Assembly (NCBI GenBank): GCA_947594095.1 | Contig: CANQEA010000044.1 | Location: 1-11,257 of the forward strand | Source: an uncultured Clostridia bacterium | Lineage (GTDB): Bacteria; Bacillota_A; Clostridia; TANB77; CAG-508 | Length of the DNA: 11,257 bases | Direction: 5' to 3' | In this document: piece after piece, positions 1-6,340 of the stretch | Layout: each line of letters starts with the position of its first letter | Numbering within the stretch: the stretch's first letter is position 1 | Translations under genes and position numbers: made by a program | Notes under the pieces: model-generated | Database searches by the model: none | What the model was told of the DNA's origin: nothing | What the model saw: only the letters and a program-made list of their open reading frames with translations

Positions 1-9
1 GAAATTGTT

Positions 10-636
10 ATGTTAGCATATATTAAAGGAAAATTAGAAATGAAAATGACAGGCTATATCGTAATAGATGTAGGAGGATTAGGATACAAAGTATATATGT
101 CAGACGTTGGAATAGAAAAAATAGGAAACATAGGAGATACTGTAAAAGTACATACTTACTATAAAGTAAGAGAAGACGATATAAGCATATTTGGGTTTAA
201 TACTTTAGAAGAACTAAAAATGTTTGAACTATTAATTAGTGTAAGTGGAGTAGGGGCAAAGACTGCTTTAGCAATGCTAGCTGCATGTGAACCTTCTGAA
301 TTTGCTTATGCAGTAATAACTGATGATGTTAAAACTTTAACTGGAATACCAGGAATAGGTGCAAAATCAGCACAAAGAATTATTCTAGAATTAAAAGACA
401 AAATCAAAAAAGAACAACAAATAACAGAATTAAACGAAGTAAGCAAGGGAAAAGTAGAAGGAAAATTGCATAAAGCAATGGAAAATAGCCAGAAAGTTGA
501 AGAAGCAATGGCAGCTCTTCAAGTGCTTGGATATAACAAAAAAGAAATTGAGAAAGCTTTTGAAAAAATTGATAAAACAGATATAGGAACAGAAGAATTA
601 ATTAGAAAGTCATTATCACAATTAAGCAGAAATTAA
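10..636 (+). CDS. ruvA: Holliday junction branch-migration protein RuvA
   Basis: RuvA binds four-way Holliday junctions as a tetramer and loads the RuvB motor for branch migration in recombinational repair. The 208-residue product has the family's usual length and layout. It starts with the typical MLAYIKGKLE of the OB-fold domain (about 1-62). Two helix-hairpin-helix motifs follow (SGVGAKTALAML near 79-90 and GIPGIGAKSAQRII near 112-125). After an acidic/basic linker comes the small C-terminal domain that contacts RuvB (about 160-208, with EAMAALQVLGY). The ATG at 10 is chosen because it gives the canonical N-terminus; its ribosome binding site would lie outside the window. rarA follows after 17 bp, with its own AAGGAG, so the two are probably cotranscribed. 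ruvB, the usual downstream partner, is not here. Identification is secure. Confidence 0.96.
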   Translation: MLAYIKGKLEMKMTGYIVIDVGGLGYKVYMSDVGIEKIGNIGDTVKVHTYYKVREDDISIFGFNTLEELKMFELLISVSGVGAKTALAMLAACEPSEFAYAVITDDVKTLTGIPGIGAKSAQRIILELKDKIKKEQQITELNEVSKGKVEGKLHKAMENSQKVEEAMAALQVLGYNKKEIEKAFEKIDKTDIGTEELIRKSLSQLSRN

Positions 637-653
637 AATAAAAAGGAGAAAAA

Positions 654-1896
654 ATGAACAGTAATGAACCATTAGCTTATAGAATAAGACCTAGAACTTT
701 AGAAGAATATGTAGGTCAGGAGCATGTTATTCGGGAAAGACAAAATTTTATATCGTACAATAAAAGCAGACAGATTATCTAGCATTATTTTATTTGGCCC
801 TCCTGGATGCGGAAAAACTTCACTTGCTAAAGTAATTAGTGAAACAACTAAATATAAATTTTATAAAATAAATGCTGTTACAGCTGGTGTTGCTGATATA
901 AAAAAGGTTATAGAAGAAACACAAAATTATATGTTAAATCCAGCAGGTAAAAGTATATTATTTATAGATGAAATTCATCGTTTTAACAAGCTACAACAAG
1001 ATGCACTTTTACCATTTGTAGAAAATGGAACAATAATTTTAATTGGGGCTACAACTGAGAATCCATATTTTGAAGTAAACAAAGCTTTAATATCAAGATC
1101 TATGGTGATTAAATTAGAACCATTAACACAAGAAAATATTTTTCAAATTTTAAAAAATGCATTAGAAAGAAAAGATGGTTTAGGAGAATATCAAATTAAA
1201 ATAGAAGACGAAACATTAAGAAAACTTGCAATAATTAGTAATGGAGATGTAAGAACAGCACTAAATGGATTAGAGGTAGCTGTACTTACAACAAATATGG
1301 AAAAAGACGGGTTTATACATATCACAGATGAAATAATAAAAAACAGTGTACAAAGCAAAAAAGCTATTTTTGACAAAAATGGAGAAGCACATTATGATAA
1401 TATTAGTGCATTTATTAAATCAATGAGAGGTTCTGATCCAGATGCGGCAGTTTTTTATTTGGCAAGGGCCTTACATGGTGGAGAAGACCCAATGTTTTTA
1501 GCAAGAAGAATTGTAATGTGTGCATCAGAAGATGTAGGAATGGCAAATCCAAATGCATTAGTAGTTGCAAATAGCGCTATGCAAGCAGTACATATGGTAG
1601 GTATGCCAGAAGCAAAAATTATACTTTCAGAAGCAGCGGTTTATGTTGCAACATCTAAGAAATCAAATGCTTCTTATTTGGCTATTAATAAAGCATTAGA
1701 TGATGTTAAAACTAAAGAAACAGGAGAAGTCCCAATGCATCTTAGAAATGCACCAGTAGAAGGTATGAAAGATTTAGGATATAGCAATGGATATTTGTAC
1801 CCACATGACTTCCCAGGACACTATGTAGAGCAACAGTATCTACCAGATAAAATGCTTGGAACTAGATACTATATTAAAGATGATAATATAAAATAA
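654..1896 (+). CDS. rarA: Replication-associated recombination protein RarA (MgsA), interrupted by a +1 frameshift at CGG codon 27
   Basis: RarA is an AAA+ ATPase acting at stalled replication forks. The reading frame opens at ATG 654, behind AAAAGGAG at 642-649, with LAYRIRPRTLEEYVGQEHVI, the standard RarA N-terminus. It then meets CGG at 732-734 and would stop at TAG 780-782. Skipping the C at 732 gives GKDKILYRTIKADRLSS and continues unbroken to 1896, for a restored protein of 413 residues, close to the family length of about 420-450. In restored numbering, Walker A GPPGCGKTS is at about 48-56 and Walker B FIDEIH at about 103-108. Sensor-1 ATTEN follows, and the C-terminal half ends in the family signature YVEQQYLP. 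An ATG at 724 could start the downstream frame, but it would delete the conserved N-terminus and has no good ribosome binding site. The rest of the gene shows no decay. Identity is certain; how the shift is handled is inferred. Confidence 0.93.
729..735 (+). other. Putative +1 frameshift site ATT CGG G in rarA
   Basis: In the start frame the codons read GTT ATT CGG GAA AGA. Dropping the C at 732 gives GTT ATT GGG AAA GAC and restores RarA homology, with Gly following EHVI as expected for the family. CGG is codon 27. There is no homopolymer C or G run beyond GGG. A GGAG-like stretch lies about 10 nt upstream, further away than the stimulatory Shine-Dalgarno of prfB. The same C-before-GGN arrangement recurs at 8843-8846 and 9406-9409. 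Confidence 0.8.
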
Positions 1897-1965
1897 ATTA
1901 AAAGATAATTATGATTTTTGATGTATCAGGTTATTATTGTATATTAAATAAAAAGGGGGAGAAAG

Positions 1966-2550
1966 GTGCCAAGCAAAGAAAATAATGAAATAACAATAAA
2001 AGTAATAAGTACCAAAGAGGAGCTAATAAAAATATTAACAGATAAGGGGTTTAAAAAAGGTAGAGAGTTTTCATTAGATGATTATTATTTTATTCCAAAT
2101 AATCTTAATATAGATAAATTGTCAACAAGGGAAATTTTATCAAAAGCTATTATTATCAGATATATTATTGATGAAGATAAAATAAGTCAAAAAATTACTT
2201 TTAAAAGAAAAAATATAGATGAAGATGGAAATATATTAAGTCAAGACTCTATAAATTGTGATATATTAAATATTGAAGATGCAAAAAAATTATTTATTGC
2301 TATTGGATATTCACAAATAATGAACATAAAAGAGTATGATACCATCTATTATATAGGTGATTTTGAATTGGCATTAAAATTTGTTGAGAATAGTGATATT
2401 TTAATTGAGATAGAAACAGAAGAAAATACAGAATGGGATACAATAGATAAAATAAAGAAAATCATAGAAAAAATTAATTTGCCAATAGAGAAAGATAATT
2501 ATTTTATAAAAAAAGCTGAAAATGAATTAAACAAAATATTAAAAAGATAA
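1966..2550 (+). CDS. CYTH-like (triphosphate tunnel) domain protein
   Basis: This 194-residue protein looks like a CYTH-fold protein, the superfamily of class IV adenylate cyclases, thiamine triphosphatases and inorganic triphosphatases. What is visible: an N-terminal NEITIKV strand at 7-13 (the family motif ExExK, here E8, T10, K12, so the middle acid is replaced); a following helix; DDYYF; an alternating basic strand (KITFKRK); and a late acidic strand IEIETEEN. These would line a metal/triphosphate tunnel. The replaced Glu leaves the catalytic activity uncertain. The start is GTG 1966, supported by AGGGGGA at 1954-1960 with about 5 nt spacing. The gene lies 69 bp after rarA with no terminator between, so read-through is likely; a TTGATG/TATATT pair at 1918-1945 is a weak extra promoter candidate. 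The substrate cannot be predicted. Confidence 0.62.
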   Translation: MPSKENNEITIKVISTKEELIKILTDKGFKKGREFSLDDYYFIPNNLNIDKLSTREILSKAIIIRYIIDEDKISQKITFKRKNIDEDGNILSQDSINCDILNIEDAKKLFIAIGYSQIMNIKEYDTIYYIGDFELALKFVENSDILIEIETEENTEWDTIDKIKKIIEKINLPIEKDNYFIKKAENELNKILKR

Positions 2551-2582
2551 TAGCAAGCTACATAAAATTTGTAAAAATTGGG

Positions 2583-2608
2583 AAACCTACTATAAAGTAG
2601 GTTTTTTT
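2583..2608 (+). terminator. Hairpin with T-run between the CYTH-like gene and the TauE-like gene
   Basis: AAACCTAC (2583-2590) and GTAGGTTT (2597-2604) form a perfect 8-bp inverted repeat around TATAAA, followed by further Ts to 2608. It has the shape of an intrinsic terminator for the upstream cluster. The start codon of the next gene is the very next base (2609). The loop TATAAA also sits 16 nt after TTGTAA (2569-2574), so the same bases could be a -10 box under an operator-like palindrome. Confidence 0.6.
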
Positions 2609-2962
2609 ATGTTAGATTTAATTAAAAAAGTATTAATTGGATTTGCAGCTGGAATCATTAGTGGTCTCTTTTCCACAGGAGGTGGAATGATATTAGTCCC
2701 TGCATTTATTTACATGTTGCACTTAGATGCAACTAAAGCAAGGGGAACATCTGTGTTTTGCATATTGCCAATGGTTATAACTAGTAGTTTTTTTTACTAT
2801 CAAGGGAATTTTATAGACTGGAAAATCGCAATATTTTGTGCAATAGGTGGAGCTGTTGGTGGTTATATAGGAGCAAAATTATTAAAAAAAATTCCAGAAA
2901 AATTTATGAAAATAGCATTTACTATATTACTAATATATATTGCTTACAGAATGATAATATAA
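2609..2962 (+). CDS. TauE/SafE (TSUP) family permease, N-terminal-half-like protein
   Basis: The 117-residue hydrophobic protein corresponds to one of the two repeats of a normal TauE/SafE permease of about 250 residues, a family that moves organic sulfonates, sulfite or related anions. It shows the family opening GFAAGIISGLFSTGGGMILVP (two Gly-rich re-entrant segments), then ARGTSVFCILP, a helix ending at YYQGNFIDW, and a Gly-rich helix GGAVGGYIGAKLLKKIPE. About four membrane segments are expected. The next gene encodes the second half, and their stop and start are only 14 bp apart, so the two products probably assemble together. The start is ATG 2609, directly after a terminator-like T-run. 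The only Shine-Dalgarno candidate is GTAGG, in the hairpin stem about 7 nt upstream. The substrate is unknown. Confidence 0.8.
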   Translation: MLDLIKKVLIGFAAGIISGLFSTGGGMILVPAFIYMLHLDATKARGTSVFCILPMVITSSFFYYQGNFIDWKIAIFCAIGGAVGGYIGAKLLKKIPEKFMKIAFTILLIYIAYRMII

Positions 2963-2976
2963 ATTAGGAGACGATT

Positions 2977-3360
2977 TTGATTATGATAGAAACATTAATT
3001 GGCATAATTTCTGGTACAGTTAGTGGAACAGGAATGGGTGGAGGAACAATACTTATTTTTCTTCTAACATTTTTGTTAGGAATAGATCAGCATGTAGCAC
3101 AAGCAACTAATTTAATATTTTTTATACCAACATCAATTGTTGCAATTATTGTAAACATGAAAAATAAAAATATTGATACAAAACTTGCAATAATTATTTC
3201 AATTTTTGGAATTTTAGGAGCAATCATTGGGGCAAATATTTCTATTAACATGGATGTGCATAGCTTAAGGAAATACTTTGGATATTTTTTAATTGCAATT
3301 GCAATACATGAAATATATTCCATAGTAAAAGAGTATAAAATATTCACAAATAAGGGATAA
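2977..3360 (+). CDS. TauE/SafE (TSUP) family permease, C-terminal-half-like protein
   Basis: This 127-residue membrane protein is the partner half of the preceding gene. It repeats the same architecture: LIGIISGTVSGTGMGGGTILI, then AQATNLIFFIP, a short loop KNKNIDTK, and a Gly/Ala helix ILGAIIGANIS, ending in a final helix and a charged tail. The gene follows the first half by 14 bp with AGGAGA at 2966-2971. TTG 2977 is 5 nt and ATG 2983 is 11 nt from that site, so the start is uncertain by two residues. A simple frameshift or stop mutation in one long gene is unlikely, because the second half has its own ribosome binding site and start. I infer a heteromeric transporter. Confidence 0.8.
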   Translation: MIMIETLIGIISGTVSGTGMGGGTILIFLLTFLLGIDQHVAQATNLIFFIPTSIVAIIVNMKNKNIDTKLAIIISIFGILGAIIGANISINMDVHSLRKYFGYFLIAIAIHEIYSIVKEYKIFTNKG

Positions 3361-3391
3361 TAAAGAAAAAAGAAGAAAGGTAGTGAAATAT

Positions 3392-3532
3392 ATGAAATTT
3401 GCTAAAGGTGTATTGATTGGTGGATTATTAACAACAGGACTTGTTATGATGTATAAAGATACAGATATGTTTAACAAGAGAAAAATGATGAGAAAAGGAA
3501 AACAATTTATGAAGAAAATGGGAATAATGTAA
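3392..3532 (+). CDS. Small single-helix membrane protein, 46 residues
   Basis: The product starts MKFAKGVLIGGLLTTGLVMM and continues with a Lys/Arg/Met-rich tail ending KKMGIM. One short membrane helix (about 5-20) followed by a strongly basic cytoplasmic tail is visible. It resembles short clostridial and bacillar proteins of the YrzQ/DUF3918 type, but that is a recollection of style, not a demonstrated match. AGAAAGG at 3374-3380 lies 11 nt from ATG 3392. GTG 3383 is in frame but too close to that site. The gene lies 31 bp after the TauE-like pair and before a strong hairpin, so it is probably the last gene of that unit. Function is unknown. Confidence 0.6.
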   Translation: MKFAKGVLIGGLLTTGLVMMYKDTDMFNKRKMMRKGKQFMKKMGIM

Positions 3533-3535
3533 TTA

Positions 3536-3566
3536 AAAGCTCTCTAGGCTATTTCTAGAGAGCTTT
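3536..3566. terminator. Strong 12-bp hairpin between convergent genes
   Basis: Positions 3536-3547 (AAAGCTCTCTAG) and 3555-3566 (CTAGAGAGCTTT) pair perfectly around a 7-nt loop. The T-run after the stem is short on both strands (TTT then CGAC on +; TTTT then AATT on -). It lies between the + strand small membrane protein and the convergent - strand gene ending at 3608, so a bidirectional terminator is the natural reading. Confidence 0.7.
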
Positions 3567-3607
3567 CGACTTTATAAGAAAAATCTTTTTTCATGCAATA
3601 AAAAATA

Positions 3608-4066
3608 TTATTTGCATTCTTTACAATCATCTTTTTTGTCACATTTGTCGCAGTCATCTTTTTTATCATCTAAATAACAATCACATTTATCAAGCTTTTC
3701 GCCTTTTAAGCATTTACCTTCATGATGACATTTTGCACAAATTTTAATTTGTTTTGTATCATTTACCCAAATTTGAATTGCATATTGTTTACCAGGGCAA
3801 AGAGGACCAAAAACAAATTCTCCTTCTTTATCTGTGAAAGTATGACCAACAGGTCTTCTTTCTTCTTTTCCATGTTCATAAACAATTTCAACTAATTTAA
3901 CAACAGTATCACATACAGGATCTTTAAAGCAGTTTTTTACAACTCCATAAATTACATCTCTATTGTCTTCTGGAAGAGTGATGTCTAAATCAAATTGTTT
4001 GCCACCAGAAATAACGCCGTCTACATCTAAAACTGGGCAATATGGTTTTCTATCATCTATTTCCAT
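3608..4066 (-). CDS. Cys-rich protein with a carboxypeptidase-regulatory-like (Ig-type) domain
   Basis: I do not recognise a named gene. The 152-residue product has a beta-rich middle part (about 45-115) of the style of carboxypeptidase-regulatory-like or prealbumin-like domains: IYGVVKN, DTVVKLVEIVYEHG, GHTFTDKEGEFVFGPL and KQYAIQIWVN. A tail of about 40 residues follows, made almost entirely of Cys, Asp and Lys and carrying nine cysteines (CAKCHHEGKC, KCDC, DCDKCDKKDDCKEC). Such a tail could bind metal or crosslink. There is no signal peptide or membrane helix. Start ATG 4066 is chosen over in-frame upstream codons because AAAGGA lies 8 nt before it. A TATAAT box is at 4106-4111. The Cys-rich tail and a possible sporulation-type -10 make a spore-layer role conceivable, but that is inference. 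Confidence 0.65.
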   Translation of the reverse strand: MEIDDRKPYCPVLDVDGVISGGKQFDLDITLPEDNRDVIYGVVKNCFKDPVCDTVVKLVEIVYEHGKEERRPVGHTFTDKEGEFVFGPLCPGKQYAIQIWVNDTKQIKICAKCHHEGKCLKGEKLDKCDCYLDDKKDDCDKCDKKDDCKECK

Positions 4067-4105
4067 ATAAATCATCCTTTCTTTTAATAACAACAAAGTT
4101 GCTTT

Positions 4106-4118
4106 ATTATATAGTATG
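4106..4118 (-). promoter_or_regulatory. Promoter -10 region for the Cys-rich gene
   Basis: On the - strand, TATAAT occupies 4111-4106, about 40 nt before the start codon. No good TTGACA lies at 16-18 nt. The overlapping sequence CATACTATA (4118-4110) fits the CATANNNTA form of a mother-cell sigma-K -10 box, with only a weak AC at 15 nt upstream. Which sigma factor uses it is open. Confidence 0.4.
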
Positions 4119-4160
4119 AAAAATATGGTAAAAGTTGACGAAAATTGTAATAAATATTAG

Positions 4161-5270
4161 TTAAAAATTATTATCTAAATTTGTAATGCTATCTGGTTTT
4201 TCAAGTATAATCTTTTTAATAGCTTTTAATATTCTTATAAACTTACTTTGTTTTTTAGTTTTTACATATAAAGATGTTTCAATTCCGCCATTTTCAATAA
4301 CATTATATTTATGTTCTAATTCTGCCATTTTTTCTAGATAGTAATTATTAAAAAATGTATAGTTCTCAGTATTACCAAGAACATCTTGAATTTTATAAAG
4401 CTTTCTTCTATAAAACTCAACTTGTTCGGTAGTTACAACATAATTTAAAGCAGTATTAAAATAACTAGAAACAATTAAATTTTGTGTTTTAAAGAAATTT
4501 ATTCTTATTTCATTTTTTAATTCATCAATTTTCTTAACTATGGAATCAACTTTATTATTTCTATCTTCAATGTTATAAATTTTATTATTTAATTTTATTA
4601 TTTTTTCTTCTATATTCAAGATATTATCAATTCCAGATTGTATTTTAAGAAATGTTTTAGGTGAGATGTAACTAGATACTGCATTAAAAAAGCTATTTGT
4701 GCTCATTAAAGTACTTTCAAACAAAACGTCTTCTCCAACTAAGTAGGCAAGTTGATTAACTAAACAACATTCCAATGGATAATAAGATGGGCTAGTTGTT
4801 TGAAAATTTATGCCAAAATATTTTACATCTTCTTTTGGTACACCCACAATTTTAGAAGATATCAGTTGTACGGCTGCTTCATTTAAACCTAAGCCATAAG
4901 TTTTAAATTGTGTGTAATCACAAAGCCCCATACGTATTAAATCATTACTGTTGTCTTTAACTTCTTGAAGGCAATGAATACACTCATGAATTGCAAATTC
5001 TTCTATTTCGTCTTTAGGTATATGTTCATTAAAATAAATTGAACTATTTTTGTAAAAATAATTAGCCTCTGCCACTCCTTCTGGCATTTTAGCTCTGTAC
5101 ATATTTAATCTAGATAATTTTGAAAAAAGAGTTTTTTTATCTAAATTAAATTGAGGAAAAGTGTTGCATATTTTAACGGAAATGCTACTGGCGACAGAAT
5201 TAATAAACATTGTGTCTAGTTTTTCTACTATTTGAATGCCATTTTTCTTTAATTCTGATTCAATATTCAT
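4161..5270 (-). CDS. Putative zinc metalloprotease-like protein with HExxH motif
   Basis: This 369-residue protein carries HECIH at 95-99, a zinc-binding HExxH in a predicted helix (EFAIHECIHCLQEV). It is followed 31 residues later by GLNEAAVQLI, whose Glu131 is a good candidate third zinc ligand as in gluzincin-type folds. Residues 1-90 are mixed. About 215-260 is a Lys/Glu/Asn-rich coiled coil (EEKIIKLNNKIYNIEDRNNK and on), and the C-terminus is basic. There is no signal peptide or obvious membrane helix, so a cytoplasmic location is likely. It starts at ATG 5270 with a near-perfect GAGGAGGG at 5285-5278, 7 nt away. It is transcribed divergently from the coiled-coil repeat gene and lies 94 bp upstream of the Cys-rich gene. 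The family is not recognised and activity is inferred from the motif only. Confidence 0.6.
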   Translation of the reverse strand: MNIESELKKNGIQIVEKLDTMFINSVASSISVKICNTFPQFNLDKKTLFSKLSRLNMYRAKMPEGVAEANYFYKNSSIYFNEHIPKDEIEEFAIHECIHCLQEVKDNSNDLIRMGLCDYTQFKTYGLGLNEAAVQLISSKIVGVPKEDVKYFGINFQTTSPSYYPLECCLVNQLAYLVGEDVLFESTLMSTNSFFNAVSSYISPKTFLKIQSGIDNILNIEEKIIKLNNKIYNIEDRNNKVDSIVKKIDELKNEIRINFFKTQNLIVSSYFNTALNYVVTTEQVEFYRRKLYKIQDVLGNTENYTFFNNYYLEKMAELEHKYNVIENGGIETSLYVKTKKQSKFIRILKAIKKIILEKPDSITNLDNNF

Positions 5271-5314
5271 AAAAACACCCTCCTCATCTTATACTATTTT
5301 TCTTATTCTATTAT

Positions 5315-5343
5315 ATAATAAAAATCGACATTATTTATGTCGA
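5315..5343 (-). promoter_or_regulatory. Promoter for the HExxH gene, with an inverted repeat over the -35 box
   Basis: On the - strand, TCGACA (5343-5338) and TATTAT (5320-5315) are separated by 17 nt and each matches consensus at five of six positions. A perfect 7-bp inverted repeat, TCGACAT at 5325-5331 and ATGTCGA at 5337-5343, overlaps the -35 box and spacer. That is a plausible operator. The predicted transcript start is about 38 nt before ATG 5270. Confidence 0.5.
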
Positions 5344-5402
5344 AAACATTAAAATTTCATTACATTTATATTACAATTTTAAATTTTTGTTATAATTTAT
5401 TC

Positions 5403-5431
5403 TTGACAATGGAAAACAAATACCATATAAT
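5403..5431 (+). promoter_or_regulatory. Perfect consensus promoter for the coiled-coil repeat gene
   Basis: TTGACA (5403-5408), a 17-nt spacer and TATAAT (5426-5431) form a full housekeeping-sigma consensus. The expected transcript start near 5438 gives a leader of about 90 nt before ATG 5528, suggesting strong expression. Confidence 0.85.
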
Positions 5432-5481
5432 AGAAATACATCACAAGAATAAAAACATATGAACAATATATTCTAGCGAAG

Positions 5482-5502
5482 TTAAACTATATAATAGTTT
5501 AA
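5482..5502 (+). repeat. 9-bp inverted repeat in the leader of the coiled-coil gene
   Basis: TTAAACTAT (5482-5490) and ATAGTTTAA (5494-5502) pair perfectly across 3 nt. The repeat lies in the leader, 12 nt before the ribosome binding site. It could be a weak RNA hairpin or a protein-binding palindrome. It lacks GC pairs and a T-run, so it is not a terminator. Confidence 0.45.
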
Positions 5503-5527
5503 AGATATTTAAGAAAGGAGGAAAACT

Positions 5528-6244
5528 ATGGAACAACAAATAATTAATTTGTTACAACAAGTGATAAAAAAACAAGATGGATATACAAAAGAATTTGAAC
5601 TGTTACATCAAGTAGTCAAAAAACAAGACGAGATGGCAAAAGAATTTGAACTGTTACATCAAGTAGTCAAAAAGCAAGACGAGATGGCAAAAGAATTTGA
5701 ACTGTTACATCAAGTAGTCAAAAAACAAGACGAGATGGCGAAAGAATTTGAACTGTTACATCAAGTAGTCAAAAAGCAGGACGAGATGGCAAAAGAATTT
5801 GAACTGTTACATCAAGTAGCCAAAAAGCAAGACGAGATGGCAAAAGAATTTGAATTGTTACATCAAGTAGCCAAAAGACAAGACGAAATGGCAGTGGATA
5901 TTAAGCAATTATATAAAAGACAAGACGAAATGGCAAAAGATATTAAACAGTTGTATAAAAATCAAGATAAGATGACAAAAGACATTGAGCAATTACGTAA
6001 AGAAATGCATGAACGTACAGATTTTATTCAAAAGGAACAAATGTATATAAAAGACGAATTAAGAAAGATAAGTCAAAGTGTTGCTGTAATTCAAGTAGAA
6101 CATGGAGAAAAGTTATCAATCTTATTTGATGCATATACAGTTACTTCAGAGAAATTTGAAAATCATGAAAAAGAAATTAATTTTTGTAAAAACAAATTAG
6201 ATCAACATGACAATGAATTATACTATTTAAAATTAAAAGCATAA
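5528..6244 (+). CDS. Coiled-coil protein with 17-residue tandem repeats
   Basis: This 238-residue, highly charged, entirely helical protein has no signal peptide or membrane helix. After MEQQIINLLQQVIKKQDG, six copies of a 17-residue unit (EFELLHQVVKKQDEMAK) occupy about 22-123. They pass into 14-residue units of the same design (DIKQLYKRQDEMAK style) to about 160, and a non-repeated coiled-coil tail runs to the end. Seventeen residues is two heptads plus three, so each unit carries a three-residue discontinuity (stammer), whereas the later 14-residue units are pure heptads. AAAGGAGG at 5514-5521 lies 6 nt before ATG 5528, and a perfect consensus promoter is upstream. It looks like a multimerising scaffold or spacer protein. 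I do not recognise a family and assign no function. Confidence 0.75.
   Translation: MEQQIINLLQQVIKKQDGYTKEFELLHQVVKKQDEMAKEFELLHQVVKKQDEMAKEFELLHQVVKKQDEMAKEFELLHQVVKKQDEMAKEFELLHQVAKKQDEMAKEFELLHQVAKRQDEMAVDIKQLYKRQDEMAKDIKQLYKNQDKMTKDIEQLRKEMHERTDFIQKEQMYIKDELRKISQSVAVIQVEHGEKLSILFDAYTVTSEKFENHEKEINFCKNKLDQHDNELYYLKLKA
5591..5896 (+). repeat. Six tandem copies of a 51-bp coding repeat
   Basis: Copies start at 5591, 5642, 5693, 5744, 5795 and 5846, each beginning GAATTTGAA. They differ by only a few bases (AAA/AAG, CAA/CAG, GCA/GCG, GTC/GCC). The near-identity at DNA level, including synonymous sites, suggests recent duplication or ongoing homogenisation, so copy number may vary between strains. 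Confidence 0.95.
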
Positions 6245-6271
6245 AGAAATTTCTAAATTACTCAAAAAAAG

Positions 6272-6321
6272 GCGAACTTACAATTTTCTAAAAAGTAATT
6301 TTAAGAAAATCATAAGTTCGC
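6272..6321. terminator. Bidirectional terminator between the coiled-coil gene and the ATPase gene
   Basis: GCGAACTTA (6272-6280) pairs with TAAGTTCGC (6313-6321), and ATTTTCT (6283-6289) pairs with AGAAAAT (6304-6310) inside it. The result is a long stem with a 2x2 internal mismatch. On the - strand the stem is followed by CTTTTTTTG, a strong U-run ending the ATPase transcript. On the + strand it is followed by AAATTTTATATTT, which is weaker. Confidence 0.85.
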
Positions 6322-6340
6322 AAATTTTATATTTAAAGTA

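Noticed and set aside
711..735. prfB-like programmed shift with an upstream Shine-Dalgarno and a stop codon in the A site
   Set aside because: No site has a stop codon at the shift, and no consistent Shine-Dalgarno lies 3-6 nt upstream in the three genes.
724..1896. rarA starting at ATG 724 as a complete gene
   Set aside because: It would drop the conserved N-terminus encoded from 654 in another frame, and it lacks a ribosome binding site at a proper distance.
3087..3477. Small - strand reading frames across the TauE-like and small membrane protein genes
   Set aside because: They are antisense to well-supported genes and lack ribosome binding sites or recognisable domains.
5591..5896. CRISPR-like array
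   Set aside because: The 51-bp units are directly adjacent, have no spacers and are in-frame coding sequence.
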